A DNA stretch of 64,000 bases from NCBI RefSeq assembly GCF_002127325.2, contig NC_035436.2, positions 110,135,591 to 110,199,590 of the forward strand, given 5' to 3'. The DNA is from Helianthus annuus. Its lineage: Eukaryota; Streptophyta; Magnoliopsida; Asterales; Asteraceae. Of this stretch, positions 1 to 11,311 are shown piece after piece. The notes beneath the pieces were generated by a model that saw only the letters and a list, made by a program, of their open reading frames with translations, was not told where the DNA came from and searched no databases. A program made the position numbers and the translations under genes. Position 1 is the stretch's first letter. Every line of letters starts with the position of its first letter.

Positions 1-1013
1 TTTTTTTCTTTTTTTCAATTATTCATAACGTTGTCATTCATGGTCAGTATCAACACAATTCACATTGGGTGGACAAACGAAAGGTGTATAGGCTCAACAG
101 GGCTAATAAGGGCGATGGTTGGGTAAACATAAAACAAACACAAACGGGTGTAAGGAAGAACCTAATGCCTTTATCATTTAGGTGCACATGTCAAATCCAC
201 AATTTCAGCATGTATCAAATCACACAAGTTCTAACACAGAATAACATGTGGCCTGCTCTCAACAAATGAATTCATCATGCAAATCATTCTATCAGTTCTA
301 CAGGCTCAAAGATCTCACCAAGAAAGGGTAAAAGGTTATCGACATGTAGCATATGCAATCTAAAGCATGTTAGTCCTAAATAGACATCTCTTTTCCACTC
401 TTTTCTCTAAAAACACCTACCAGACCTACTCCCATGAAACTTAAAGGAACGACCATCACAAGGGACTATGTTAGTTTACTACTGGCAATGAACCCATTAG
501 TGATTGAAACTTTAGGTTTTTGTATCCATTTAGCGTACTTAAGGCGATGAAATTTTTTCAAAATTTTCAAAATTTCCATTTATTCAGTTTTCTTCGATTT
601 CAATCACTTTCAATCTCTTCAAGCCTTTATCACCAATCCCTTCCCGGGTTTCCACATCCCCACACTTGGGATACATTGTCCCCAATGTATGGTGCTTTTA
701 AAACAAACCCAGGAATAACAACCAAACATCCCGTAAGCGTCCAATCCCTAACACAAGTAACATAAACACATTCCCTAACGCATAATAGTTCAACACCACC
801 AAAAACAATTAAACACACCAAAACAAAACAAAACAAAATTGTCTTAAACAAAGTACGAGATTAAGTACGTGGATCTGATCAGTGAAGAGGATCAGAGAAG
901 GCTTCATTGGTATGACGGACCCGGTGGCCCACCATAATAGCTCCCAATGTATCATAAAAAGCGCTCATATCAAAGATGTCCGCCAAGCCTCCTCATCCTG
1001 GTGTATCCTGGTG
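1..1013 (-). mobile_element. 3' noncoding part of Athila-type remnant J
   Basis: No gene is seen here. On the minus strand this stretch lies downstream of the broken third ORF of element J. It resembles the part of element K downstream of its ORF3 (around 31700-32260): both have matching phrases (compare 85-185 with 31735-31855) and both have a PPT-like tract preceded by a hairpin. The 3' LTR of J would lie to the left of the window. Short open frames here have no recognisable domain. Assignment to an Athila-type element is inferred from this likeness. Confidence 0.55.
671..690 (-). promoter_or_regulatory. Hairpin beside PPT-like tract of J
   Basis: On the minus strand, arms ATACATTG and CAATGTAT close a GGGA loop and are followed directly by a purine-rich tract containing AAGTGTGGGGATG. 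The same arrangement with different arm sequences occurs twice in element K (32239-32260 and 21405-21424). It probably marks a plus-strand priming region. Confidence 0.6.
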
Positions 1014-1550
1014 CTACTGCGATGACGACTGTGGCTCCTGTTGCTGTTGCTGCTGGGATGGATACTCATATGGCGGCGGTTGATAGGGATATGAACTCTG
1101 AAAATGTGGTTCAGAATACTCTCTCGGTAACCACATCGAACCATGAACTTGAGGCATCGAATGTCTAACCATGCCAGGCTGATACGAGGGCTCTTGACTA
1201 TAATCCACATAGGGTGGATTTTCCACATAAGGCACCCCCAAGTAGTAATCCTTGTGCCTTCTCAATTGATTTTCATCAAAAGCCCACATATTCAAATCCA
1301 TCTCGTGGCTCATGTGGAGTATCCGATTGTGTGTCATCAATTCCCTATATTGACATTCCCTTTTCGCATCCTGTCTCGAGCCCTGATCGTATATCGACTT
1401 TTGAAAAGTCTCCCATGTATCATATTCGGGTGGACGCATACTCTCCACCCTCGCCTGCGTATCATCGTCAAATATACCCCATGACTATGCCGACTGCCTC
1501 GGCTCTTCAACCTGTCTACTTAACCCTTCACCCGTAAGTACCCCCGCTTC
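1014..1550 (-). pseudogene. C-terminal segment of J ORF3, Tyr/Pro/Gln-rich
   Basis: An open stretch of 144 codons runs on the minus strand from 1448 to 1014. It begins in a charged segment (PPEYDTWETFQKSIYDQ) and becomes rich in Tyr, Pro and Gln, ending EYPSQQQQQQEPQSSSQ. The same frame extends upstream of the first Met but meets a stop close by. Low-complexity C-terminal tails are common in Athila third-ORF proteins, and K ORF3 also ends in a Pro/Gln-rich tail. Protein function is unknown. Confidence 0.5.
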
Positions 1551-1588
1551 TCATTTCCTTGGCAACAACTCCTCGTCACTTGAATCTT

Positions 1589-2036
1589 GGTCATCCAACT
1601 CTCCTCGACTAGGTGGTTGTTTGTTCCATTGAAGCACTTGTATCTTAGCTTTGTCTCCAAACTGCACCTTGTGCCAAAGCTTCATCTTTTTGTACGCTAA
1701 CCGCTTACTTTTACGGACGTCCGCAAGTAAGAATATTGTATGCGGCTTGCTGAAAGCGTACTCATCCAGTTCGATTGCCACATGTTTTTCCAATAGAGCA
1801 CTAAACAATCGCGGTCATCCAACTCTCCTCGACTAGGTGGTTGTTTGTCCCATTGAAGCACTTGTATCTTAGCTTTGTCTCCAAACTGCACCTTGTGCCA
1901 AAGCTTCATCTTTTTGTACGCTAACCGCTTACTTTTACAGACGTCCGTAAGTAAGAATATTGTATGCGGCTTGCTGAAAGCGTACTCATCCAGTTCGATT
2001 GCCACATGTTTTTCCATTAGAGCACTAAACAATCGC
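1589..2036 (-). repeat. 224-bp tandem duplication inside J ORF3
   Basis: Positions 1589-1812 and 1813-2036 are head-to-tail copies with about four visible differences. Each encodes the segment around KHVAIELDEYAFSKPHTIF. Because 224 is not a multiple of three, the duplication shifts the reading frame. It is a lesion in an already dead gene. Confidence 0.85.
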
Positions 2037-2098
2037 GCATGTGGAGTAAACTTTTGTTCTTTTGATTCTGTGTTTGCCACATGTGCATGATGACCAGT

Positions 2099-5000
2099 TG
2101 TCACACCCCCAAATTACCACCTAGGGCGTGTCCCTGATGGAGGTGTAACGATTCAATAAAGAGCCACCAATCATATCAAACACAAGTTATAATATAATAA
2201 AATACCCAATTGAAATTAATGTAACGTCTGAAAAGTTAAATCAAAACCAAGTACTGAGCGGAAGCATAAAAGTATCAATGTGTACTGTATCAAAAGCAAA
2301 TTAAGATAACGGTTTATTATGACCACAACCACTCCAGCAGCATCAGACAGCAAGCTCCCAAGTTCCTTTAGTAATCACCTACAAGCATGTAAACAAGTGT
2401 GTCAGACTACGCTGGTGAGTTCAAGGTTTGTGTTTGTTTACCAAGTTGTGTTACCGATCAAGTGAGTAAAACAGTTTACAAGACGATATGTTGTTTGTTG
2501 TTATGATGTTTGATGTTTCGATGTTGCTCATGTTAGATACTCTAGGGAGTGTGCCCATAAGTATCCGGGGAGTGGGTACCCCTTAACGACCGTTTGCTAT
2601 GTTGCCTTCGTTAGATACCCTAGGGAGAGTGCCCATATGTATCCGAGGAGTGTGCCTCTAACAACCATAGCCATACCCAGATAATTAGTTCACGCCCGTC
2701 CTTACGGCCCGGTGTGAGGTTTCCCACCTAATAGCGCTATCAACTAATTACCCCCATTGCCCTCCAGGCAATAACCAAAACCGATTAAGTTGTTTACCCA
2801 ATGTTTTCCCTTCCAAATGTTTACCAGTTGTCCCAAACCACCGGGACGCATGCTTGAGAAAATGCAATGAACTCACCTTGGATTTGCTCGGTATGTTACG
2901 TTACATTACCCGTACCCAGAACGATCAACCAAACCCTAGTGTGATTACCAATAATAGTCAGTTTCGTTATCACATCGTGCCACATATTTTGTCACACACC
3001 ACATAAATTGTATCCATGAAATAAACACATCCTTATGCACGCCATAACAGTTAGCCATGTCACAATTTAGCCATTTAACACACACACATGCTGAATCAAT
3101 CATATCTCAACATAACGTGTCATAATCTCGTTACATACGATTCTTCACTAACTGTTTGGTCATATACCTAAATCACATTACACAAGTAACATACAAGTAT
3201 TACACATAACGACATGCCAAACATAACAAGGGAAATTTTGCTATATGCAAACATAATATTCGCTGTAATGATCGGTTTTTGCATACCACGCTATCATATA
3301 ATAAGTGTCTTGGATTCTCCCCTACAGTTAATTCATATGCTTTCATTTCGATTACAAGTTTACATCCATAAACATCTATCGTGTAACAAAAGCTTAGTCT
3401 AGTACAAAGTCCAACATTATCAGCCCAATTTAGTCCTACGGCCCACAAGGAAGATGTAATCAATTTAAAGTGTGCAACCCTTTACCCAGTCCGTCCCACA
3501 TCAGCGCTGTAACAGATTGTGCGGCCCAACACCGAAAGTACGATCAGGTAACTGTGGGTAGCTTATAGTTGGGGTGTGGCTCTTGTTATCCTTTGACCCC
3601 ATGTAGATCCTCGGCCCAACCCTCATTACACCATTGCCCACATGTTATTCATATTCATTTATTACTAACCTAAAGAAGGCACACCAAATATTAACAAGAC
3701 AAAGAATAGTGGTCGACATTGCTAAAAACATCATCATTGGACCGATTTATAAACTCCATACATATTACTTCCTTTCACATATTACTAGAAACAGTCATCA
3801 GCAATATCAATGATCATGGCCGCCATTTTGTATTGTAAGTTATCAAACCTTTTCAATCACTTAACCTCAATTTCATTGGACCAATATATCTTACATCAAA
3901 ATCTATTAGGATTTATATATTTCTTACATTACTAATCCCCACACACACACAGAGAATAAAAGTAAAAGGTGCGGCCTAGGTGATCTTGTGTAGCCAATAA
4001 TGTGCCTTCCATTTATACTAAAAATTATTGGACCACACACTAAATCTTTTGTTTTAATTGGACCTCTCCATTAATGGCAGACTCAATGACACCTGGCCGT
4101 CAATTTAGGGACTGCACAAAACGTGAATAAGTATGACTGTTTTAGATTGCTGCACATGCATGGTTATCATATAATCAAAAGGGTTTGCATGTTATGGCCG
4201 ACAAAAGATGTTGTTATACACTTGTGATTGGACCGAAAAATACAAAGACTCATTCAATTAATTTCCAGTTTAACCACAGTTTTATTATGATAAACAACAC
4301 CACCAAATAATCACAACATACACATAAAGAAGGAACCGAGATGTTAATACTAACCAAACGATGAGAAGATGACGAGGACTTCGAAGGGTATGAGTAAGCT
4401 GCTGCTGCTGGTGTTACTTCGAATGGGGAGGGCTGCTGTTGTTGGACGTGATAAGGAGGGGGATGGGATTTCCTGCTGCCGTACGCAACGTGAGAGAGAG
4501 ATAGGATCTGTTTTGTTTTTAAACTCATCAAGAATAGAGTCCTAGTAGATGTCGTATACATGCACCAATAGATTACCTGATAACTTAATCGATCTGGGCC
4601 AGGCCCATGCGCTTGACTTCTTCTCAGGAATTTATACAAATGGGCTGTGCATCAATCGATCTATGTATATGTATATGGTATACGAAACAAGTGGGAAACA
4701 GGGAATTGGGCCTCACACTCGGAATTGGGCTGGAGAACTTAAGAGGGAGGGGTCGCACAGTTGCTTGGGCCCTTCGAGTTATACTGAACAGTTATATTAG
4801 ATTTCATGCTAGAGTGTGATGTTGAATATGTTAGTTGTAAACTAGGAACGCATGATTTATAATTCTTTAGGAATTGTCTGTGTATTGAAAGCATGAATTA
4901 AATGGATATAGGGTTAGTGGGCCGAGAGTCAATAAAAAGGATGACATGTATTGTTGGTTTTGATTAATGGTCACTGGCTTCAAGGAATTGGAGTGCGGCC

Positions 5001-5327
5001 CAAACAAAACAACCCCCCTTAATACGAAACATAAGGGTGTGGCCCAATTGTATGTATGCATGGCACATGATTCGGGCCCAACAACGCATTTACACACACA
5101 CCATACGTTTAATTGTTTTATTACATCTACAAGCGTTTATCGATATATCACTCCAGGGAAGGTACGAAAGAGAAGTGACGAGAAACAAGATCGTGTGACG
5201 AAGAGATACTGACCTTGAGAGTTCGGGTTGTCACATCATCCCCAACTTGAAAGAAATTTCGTCCCGAAATTTAGCAAACAGTCACTGAGGAAGCTAGTTT
5301 TGTTAAGCGTTTTCGCGGGGTGTCACA
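2099..5327 (-). repeat. Element A 3' LTR
   Basis: This is the left copy of the 3,229-bp LTR. By eye I saw a single difference from the right copy (near 2823 versus 8402). Repeated open frames within it, such as a Pro/Gln-rich one at 4250-4639, occur identically in both LTRs and match no known protein; that segment may be a leader exon ending near a GGTTAGTA splice-donor-like site. Confidence 0.92.
5254..5272 (-). promoter_or_regulatory. Hairpin of the PPT module inside A LTR (left copy)
   Basis: Arms AAATTTCG and CGAAATTT around GGA (minus strand) are followed after 18 nt by TGTGACA at 5235-5229, repeating the real PPT-LTR junction 92 nt inside the LTR. Confidence 0.8.
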
Positions 5328-7661
5328 TCATCCCCAACTTGAAAGAATTTTCGTCCCGAAAATTGATCTAAAACAATGGTTTGAAGTAAGTTCCGACGAA
5401 CTCAATCTATAGATACTTTACAACGCCTGGGGGCTAATCTTGTGATCGGTGGAAATCATGGTGTGGTGGTTAGCGTGTTGTTATATCAGTTGCCAATCAA
5501 TGAAACAGGGGATTAATGAGGTTCGTACAAGGAATCGAGCGAAACAGGGGTCCATTGAACATCCGAAGGATTTGGCCAGCAAATTTGTTGTCTAGAAGTA
5601 ATTCCCAGTAGTGGTGCATGGCGGCATGGCATAACAGGGAGGTTCGTCACATCGCGGTCGCGCGAGTGTATCATTTGTTCAAAACAGAGATTGGTGGGTA
5701 AAGGTTAGTGTTGCAAAACGACATACGCGTGTAATAGTGACTGCTTCACTTCTAGCGGCGATGACAAGTGAAAGTGATAAGGTTCGTCTCACATGATTAT
5801 TATACCAAGCTGTGATAGTATTTAGCAAACCTAAGGGATTTCTGTTTATTATACCAAACATGCGATCTTAACATCCAGTATCAAACAACTATCTTATAAT
5901 ACACGAACCAAACTTAAGATCACCATTTACTTTCGCATATATTCTAACCGGTTCCTCACAAGACCAGTTACACCAATTCCATACGCATGACACATTAGAT
6001 CAGTCATCATATCACATAAGATCACCTTATAAGTTCCTCATGGCTGTGGGTGGTTTCAAAGCACATATACAACAAAATCATGCAAGGGTTATCAGAACAT
6101 GATATGCATATAAAGCAAGATCGAGAAATCAGATTATTAATCACGACAACTAACCCTAATCAATCAATGCACCAAGATTCACATATTATCACACGATTAA
6201 TCAATCATATACGAAAAATCACACCTTCAATATCACATATGAACAGTACCATACAACGATGAATATTGCAGGCAAGAATCAAGAATTACTAACCAAAACC
6301 AGTCACACAATAACAATTTATAACTACTGAGTTCTATGCCCTAAAACATCATGGTTCCCATTCATCAAGCGGCATACTCACCCGATAACAGAACACAAAT
6401 CACGCATACACCACGCATAACACAATTAAATACACATATCATGCGTCAATCAATAATAGTTAATTATGATGGGACACTGACCCGACAGACGACACACGGC
6501 GACCCGTTAACACGCAAGAAAGGGTTACGACTAGGCTGGCTTCTCTTGATGTTGCCATCGACCTCAGGGGGGGGGGGGTTCAAGAGATATGAGGCTTCCG
6601 TCCCGGATTGAGAAAGATAGGGTTTGTTTTGGTAAATTAGGGATTATTAAATATGAATACGTAATTAGTATACGTATACAAAAAGGTTTAAGGTTGGGCC
6701 AAGCTACTGAAAGGGTGATGGGTGGGCCGAAGGGTAATGGGTAGCATGCATAAATCACCTGGCTGGACCATGAACGTGTGGTAGCCCAAATATATTAACA
6801 TGTAACGTTCAACAAAAGTTACGTTTAACAAAGGTTCATAGCTAATAAGGTTAACACACGTTTAGGTTTAAGTTCAAACTAATCTGAAATTGCATAAGGT
6901 CAATCTGGCGCGGGGGGGGGGTGAGTGAGTATCAGCGGGTGCCTTCCCTGGCGCCCGGGATTGGTCGGAAGATGCGGACGGTGTAGACATGCCTGTCGAG
7001 TTGATGACGTAACGCAAGTTAAACGAAAGAATGCACACTCACAACGTTTCAAAAAGAGGGTATTAACGCAGAAAGGAAAAATGACAGAAAGAGTAAGCAC
7101 ACAAGGTTTCAATCAATAGTTGCTACGTCCGTTTCCTCGTCCACTCATGTTTCTATATATGGGAAATGAACTAATTTAAGGGTCGAAAACGAGGAAAGTG
7201 TTCAGGTTTATCACGTTAAGAACAATTAACTACCATATTCATACACAAACAGGGAAGAACCCCTCTCACACTCGTTAAGCCTCATTGGGATTTGCATGCA
7301 CCACGCGTTATTATTATGTGTGCACCCATGATAATAAGGCGGTTTGCATGCTCCTCTCGATGTTTCTTAACTTATGTTTGAAGTTTCTCCCACTCCAAAT
7401 AATTACCAAATAAGCACTGCCAACAAGATTAGAATTTACTAGATGCAAGTGTTGTGCTACACTATCAATGTGTCATGATGCCTACCATGTCGTATCGTGT
7501 ATGCTATAAATATAGTTACGTTTACTAGGCATATAAAGCATAAACTAACGAGGAACGAACCTTGCAGTCTGAAGCTGAGTGTCATGGTCATCGTTTGGAT
7601 CAATTCGGTTATAGTCTGGTTTTATAAAAACGTTTTTAAAACCAAGTTCTCTATAACCAGT
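5328..7661 (-). other. Internal domain of element A, noncoding
   Basis: About 2.3 kb between the LTRs. No reading frame longer than about 90 codons is present and none shows a retroelement motif. The right end (about 7590-7661) matches the leader just after the PBS of element B, a region expected to hold the packaging signal. The left end holds the PPT and a hairpin. A run of ten G lies at 6570-6579. I see nothing else I can name. Confidence 0.8.
5346..5364 (-). promoter_or_regulatory. PPT-proximal hairpin and PPT of element A
   Basis: On the minus strand arms AATTTTCG and CGAAAATT close a GGA loop. The purine tract AAGTTGGGGATGA follows and abuts the 3' LTR at 5327. The arms differ from the LTR copy (AAATTTCG/CGAAATTT) by changes on both sides that keep pairing. 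Confidence 0.85.
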
Positions 7662-7674
7662 GGCTCTGATACCA
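7662..7674 (-). promoter_or_regulatory. Primer-binding site of element A (tRNA-iMet type)
   Basis: The minus strand reads TGGTATCAGAGCC, complementary to the 3' end of plant initiator tRNA-Met, three bases downstream of the 5' LTR. This fixes the element's orientation. Confidence 0.92.
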
Positions 7675-7677
7675 AAC

Positions 7678-10600
7678 TGTCACACCCCCAAATTACCACC
7701 TAGGGCGTGTCCCTGATGGAGGTGTAACGATTCAATAAAGAGCCACCAATCATATCAAACACAAGTTATAATATAATAAAATACCCAATTGAAATTAATG
7801 TAACGTCTGAAAAGTTAAATCAAAACCAAGTACTGAGCGGAAGCATAAAAGTATCAATGTGTACTGTATCAAAAGCAAATTAAGATAACGGTTTATTATG
7901 ACCACAACCACTCCAGCAGCATCAGACAGCAAGCTCCCAAGTTCCTTTAGTAATCACCTACAAGCATGTAAACAAGTGTGTCAGACTACGCTGGTGAGTT
8001 CAAGGTTTGTGTTTGTTTACCAAGTTGTGTTACCGATCAAGTGAGTAAAACAGTTTACAAGACGATATGTTGTTTGTTGTTATGATGTTTGATGTTTCGA
8101 TGTTGCTCATGTTAGATACTCTAGGGAGTGTGCCCATAAGTATCCGGGGAGTGGGTACCCCTTAACGACCGTTTGCTATGTTGCCTTCGTTAGATACCCT
8201 AGGGAGAGTGCCCATATGTATCCGAGGAGTGTGCCTCTAACAACCATAGCCATACCCAGATAATTAGTTCACGCCCGTCCTTACGGCCCGGTGTGAGGTT
8301 TCCCACCTAATAGCGCTATCAACTAATTACCCCCATTGCCCTCCAGGCAATAACCAAAACCGATTAAGTTGTTTACCCAATGTTTTCCCTTCCAAATGTT
8401 TACTAGTTGTCCCAAACCACCGGGACGCATGCTTGAGAAAATGCAATGAACTCACCTTGGATTTGCTCGGTATGTTACGTTACATTACCCGTACCCAGAA
8501 CGATCAACCAAACCCTAGTGTGATTACCAATAATAGTCAGTTTCGTTATCACATCGTGCCACATATTTTGTCACACACCACATAAATTGTATCCATGAAA
8601 TAAACACATCCTTATGCACGCCATAACAGTTAGCCATGTCACAATTTAGCCATTTAACACACACACATGCTGAATCAATCATATCTCAACATAACGTGTC
8701 ATAATCTCGTTACATACGATTCTTCACTAACTGTTTGGTCATATACCTAAATCACATTACACAAGTAACATACAAGTATTACACATAACGACATGCCAAA
8801 CATAACAAGGGAAATTTTGCTATATGCAAACATAATATTCGCTGTAATGATCGGTTTTTGCATACCACGCTATCATATAATAAGTGTCTTGGATTCTCCC
8901 CTACAGTTAATTCATATGCTTTCATTTCGATTACAAGTTTACATCCATAAACATCTATCGTGTAACAAAAGCTTAGTCTAGTACAAAGTCCAACATTATC
9001 AGCCCAATTTAGTCCTACGGCCCACAAGGAAGATGTAATCAATTTAAAGTGTGCAACCCTTTACCCAGTCCGTCCCACATCAGCGCTGTAACAGATTGTG
9101 CGGCCCAACACCGAAAGTACGATCAGGTAACTGTGGGTAGCTTATAGTTGGGGTGTGGCTCTTGTTATCCTTTGACCCCATGTAGATCCTCGGCCCAACC
9201 CTCATTACACCATTGCCCACATGTTATTCATATTCATTTATTACTAACCTAAAGAAGGCACACCAAATATTAACAAGACAAAGAATAGTGGTCGACATTG
9301 CTAAAAACATCATCATTGGACCGATTTATAAACTCCATACATATTACTTCCTTTCACATATTACTAGAAACAGTCATCAGCAATATCAATGATCATGGCC
9401 GCCATTTTGTATTGTAAGTTATCAAACCTTTTCAATCACTTAACCTCAATTTCATTGGACCAATATATCTTACATCAAAATCTATTAGGATTTATATATT
9501 TCTTACATTACTAATCCCCACACACACACAGAGAATAAAAGTAAAAGGTGCGGCCTAGGTGATCTTGTGTAGCCAATAATGTGCCTTCCATTTATACTAA
9601 AAATTATTGGACCACACACTAAATCTTTTGTTTTAATTGGACCTCTCCATTAATGGCAGACTCAATGACACCTGGCCGTCAATTTAGGGACTGCACAAAA
9701 CGTGAATAAGTATGACTGTTTTAGATTGCTGCACATGCATGGTTATCATATAATCAAAAGGGTTTGCATGTTATGGCCGACAAAAGATGTTGTTATACAC
9801 TTGTGATTGGACCGAAAAATACAAAGACTCATTCAATTAATTTCCAGTTTAACCACAGTTTTATTATGATAAACAACACCACCAAATAATCACAACATAC
9901 ACATAAAGAAGGAACCGAGATGTTAATACTAACCAAACGATGAGAAGATGACGAGGACTTCGAAGGGTATGAGTAAGCTGCTGCTGCTGGTGTTACTTCG
10001 AATGGGGAGGGCTGCTGTTGTTGGACGTGATAAGGAGGGGGATGGGATTTCCTGCTGCCGTACGCAACGTGAGAGAGAGATAGGATCTGTTTTGTTTTTA
10101 AACTCATCAAGAATAGAGTCCTAGTAGATGTCGTATACATGCACCAATAGATTACCTGATAACTTAATCGATCTGGGCCAGGCCCATGCGCTTGACTTCT
10201 TCTCAGGAATTTATACAAATGGGCTGTGCATCAATCGATCTATGTATATGTATATGGTATACGAAACAAGTGGGAAACAGGGAATTGGGCCTCACACTCG
10301 GAATTGGGCTGGAGAACTTAAGAGGGAGGGGTCGCACAGTTGCTTGGGCCCTTCGAGTTATACTGAACAGTTATATTAGATTTCATGCTAGAGTGTGATG
10401 TTGAATATGTTAGTTGTAAACTAGGAACGCATGATTTATAATTCTTTAGGAATTGTCTGTGTATTGAAAGCATGAATTAAATGGATATAGGGTTAGTGGG
10501 CCGAGAGTCAATAAAAAGGATGACATGTATTGTTGGTTTTGATTAATGGTCACTGGCTTCAAGGAATTGGAGTGCGGCCCAAACAAAACAACCCCCCTTA

Positions 10601-10906
10601 ATACGAAACATAAGGGTGTGGCCCAATTGTATGTATGCATGGCACATGATTCGGGCCCAACAACGCATTTACACACACACCATACGTTTAATTGTTTTAT
10701 TACATCTACAAGCGTTTATCGATATATCACTCCAGGGAAGGTACGAAAGAGAAGTGACGAGAAACAAGATCGTGTGACGAAGAGATACTGACCTTGAGAG
10801 TTCGGGTTGTCACATCATCCCCAACTTGAAAGAAATTTCGTCCCGAAATTTAGCAAACAGTCACTGAGGAAGCTAGTTTTGTTAAGCGTTTTCGCGGGGT
10901 GTCACA
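7678..10906 (-). repeat. Element A 5' LTR
   Basis: Right copy of the 3,229-bp LTR, nearly identical to 2099-5327. It carries the same internal hairpin-PPT-TGTGACA module, with the hairpin at 10833-10851. Confidence 0.92.
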
Positions 10907-10911
10907 CCAGT

Positions 10912-11311
10912 TGTCTAAAATAAATGTGTAGATGCCCAGTCATCAGTGCATAGAGCATCGGAAGCTCCCATTTTCTTTTCGCCACTCGATCACCCGTCCT
11001 GGGTGTCACATTGGTAATCAGAAAACTCAACAATAAGCACATAATCGGCTTCAAATTATCACGCTTCGTTGCTACCCTTTTATTCAACAAAAAAATTCCG
11101 AAAACATCACGTTATCCGCCACTAACTTCTCTGTACGTAAGTAGTAATCATTCCGATCCACCACCCGATAGAAGTTGTCGGCTTTTGAATCAAACTTTGC
11201 TAACGGTCTCATGGTAGCGGGAGACACAGTGATCGTTTTGTTGTTTACCTTCCCGGTTAGAGTAACGGTTTTCGGGGGGTTGTTCCCGTCATCCTTCGTT
11301 AGCGTGTTCAT
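10912..11311 (-). pseudogene. Middle segment of J ORF3 between insertions A and H
   Basis: Two minus-strand frames, 11311-11084 and 11090-10912, read through the segments PPKTVTLTGKVNN and RVAKRKWELPMLYALMTG. They are offset by a frameshift at the T7/A7 run near 11091-11097. The left end stops at the target site of element A and the right end at that of H. Likeness to plant transposon-protein families is by recognition; function is unknown. Confidence 0.5.

Larger units (their letters stand above)
2099..10906 (-). mobile_element. Element A: complete non-autonomous LARD-like LTR retrotransposon
   Basis: Two 3,229-bp direct repeats (2099-5327 and 7678-10906) flank a 2,350-bp internal domain. 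Target duplications CCAGT lie at 2094-2098 and 10907-10911. The minus orientation follows from a tRNA-iMet type primer-binding site next to the right repeat and a purine tract next to the left one. The LTRs begin and end with TG...CA. No gag, protease, RT, RNase H or integrase reading frame is found inside, so it must move with proteins from elsewhere. The leader after the PBS resembles that of element B, which makes a B/D-like element a plausible helper. It interrupts J ORF3. Confidence 0.92.

Noticed and set aside
4250..4639. A 129-codon Pro/Gln/Ser-rich frame present twice (also 9829-10218)
   Set aside because: It lies in the two LTRs of element A, matches no family I know and is duplicated only because LTRs are. 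A leader exon is possible but a protein is not supported.
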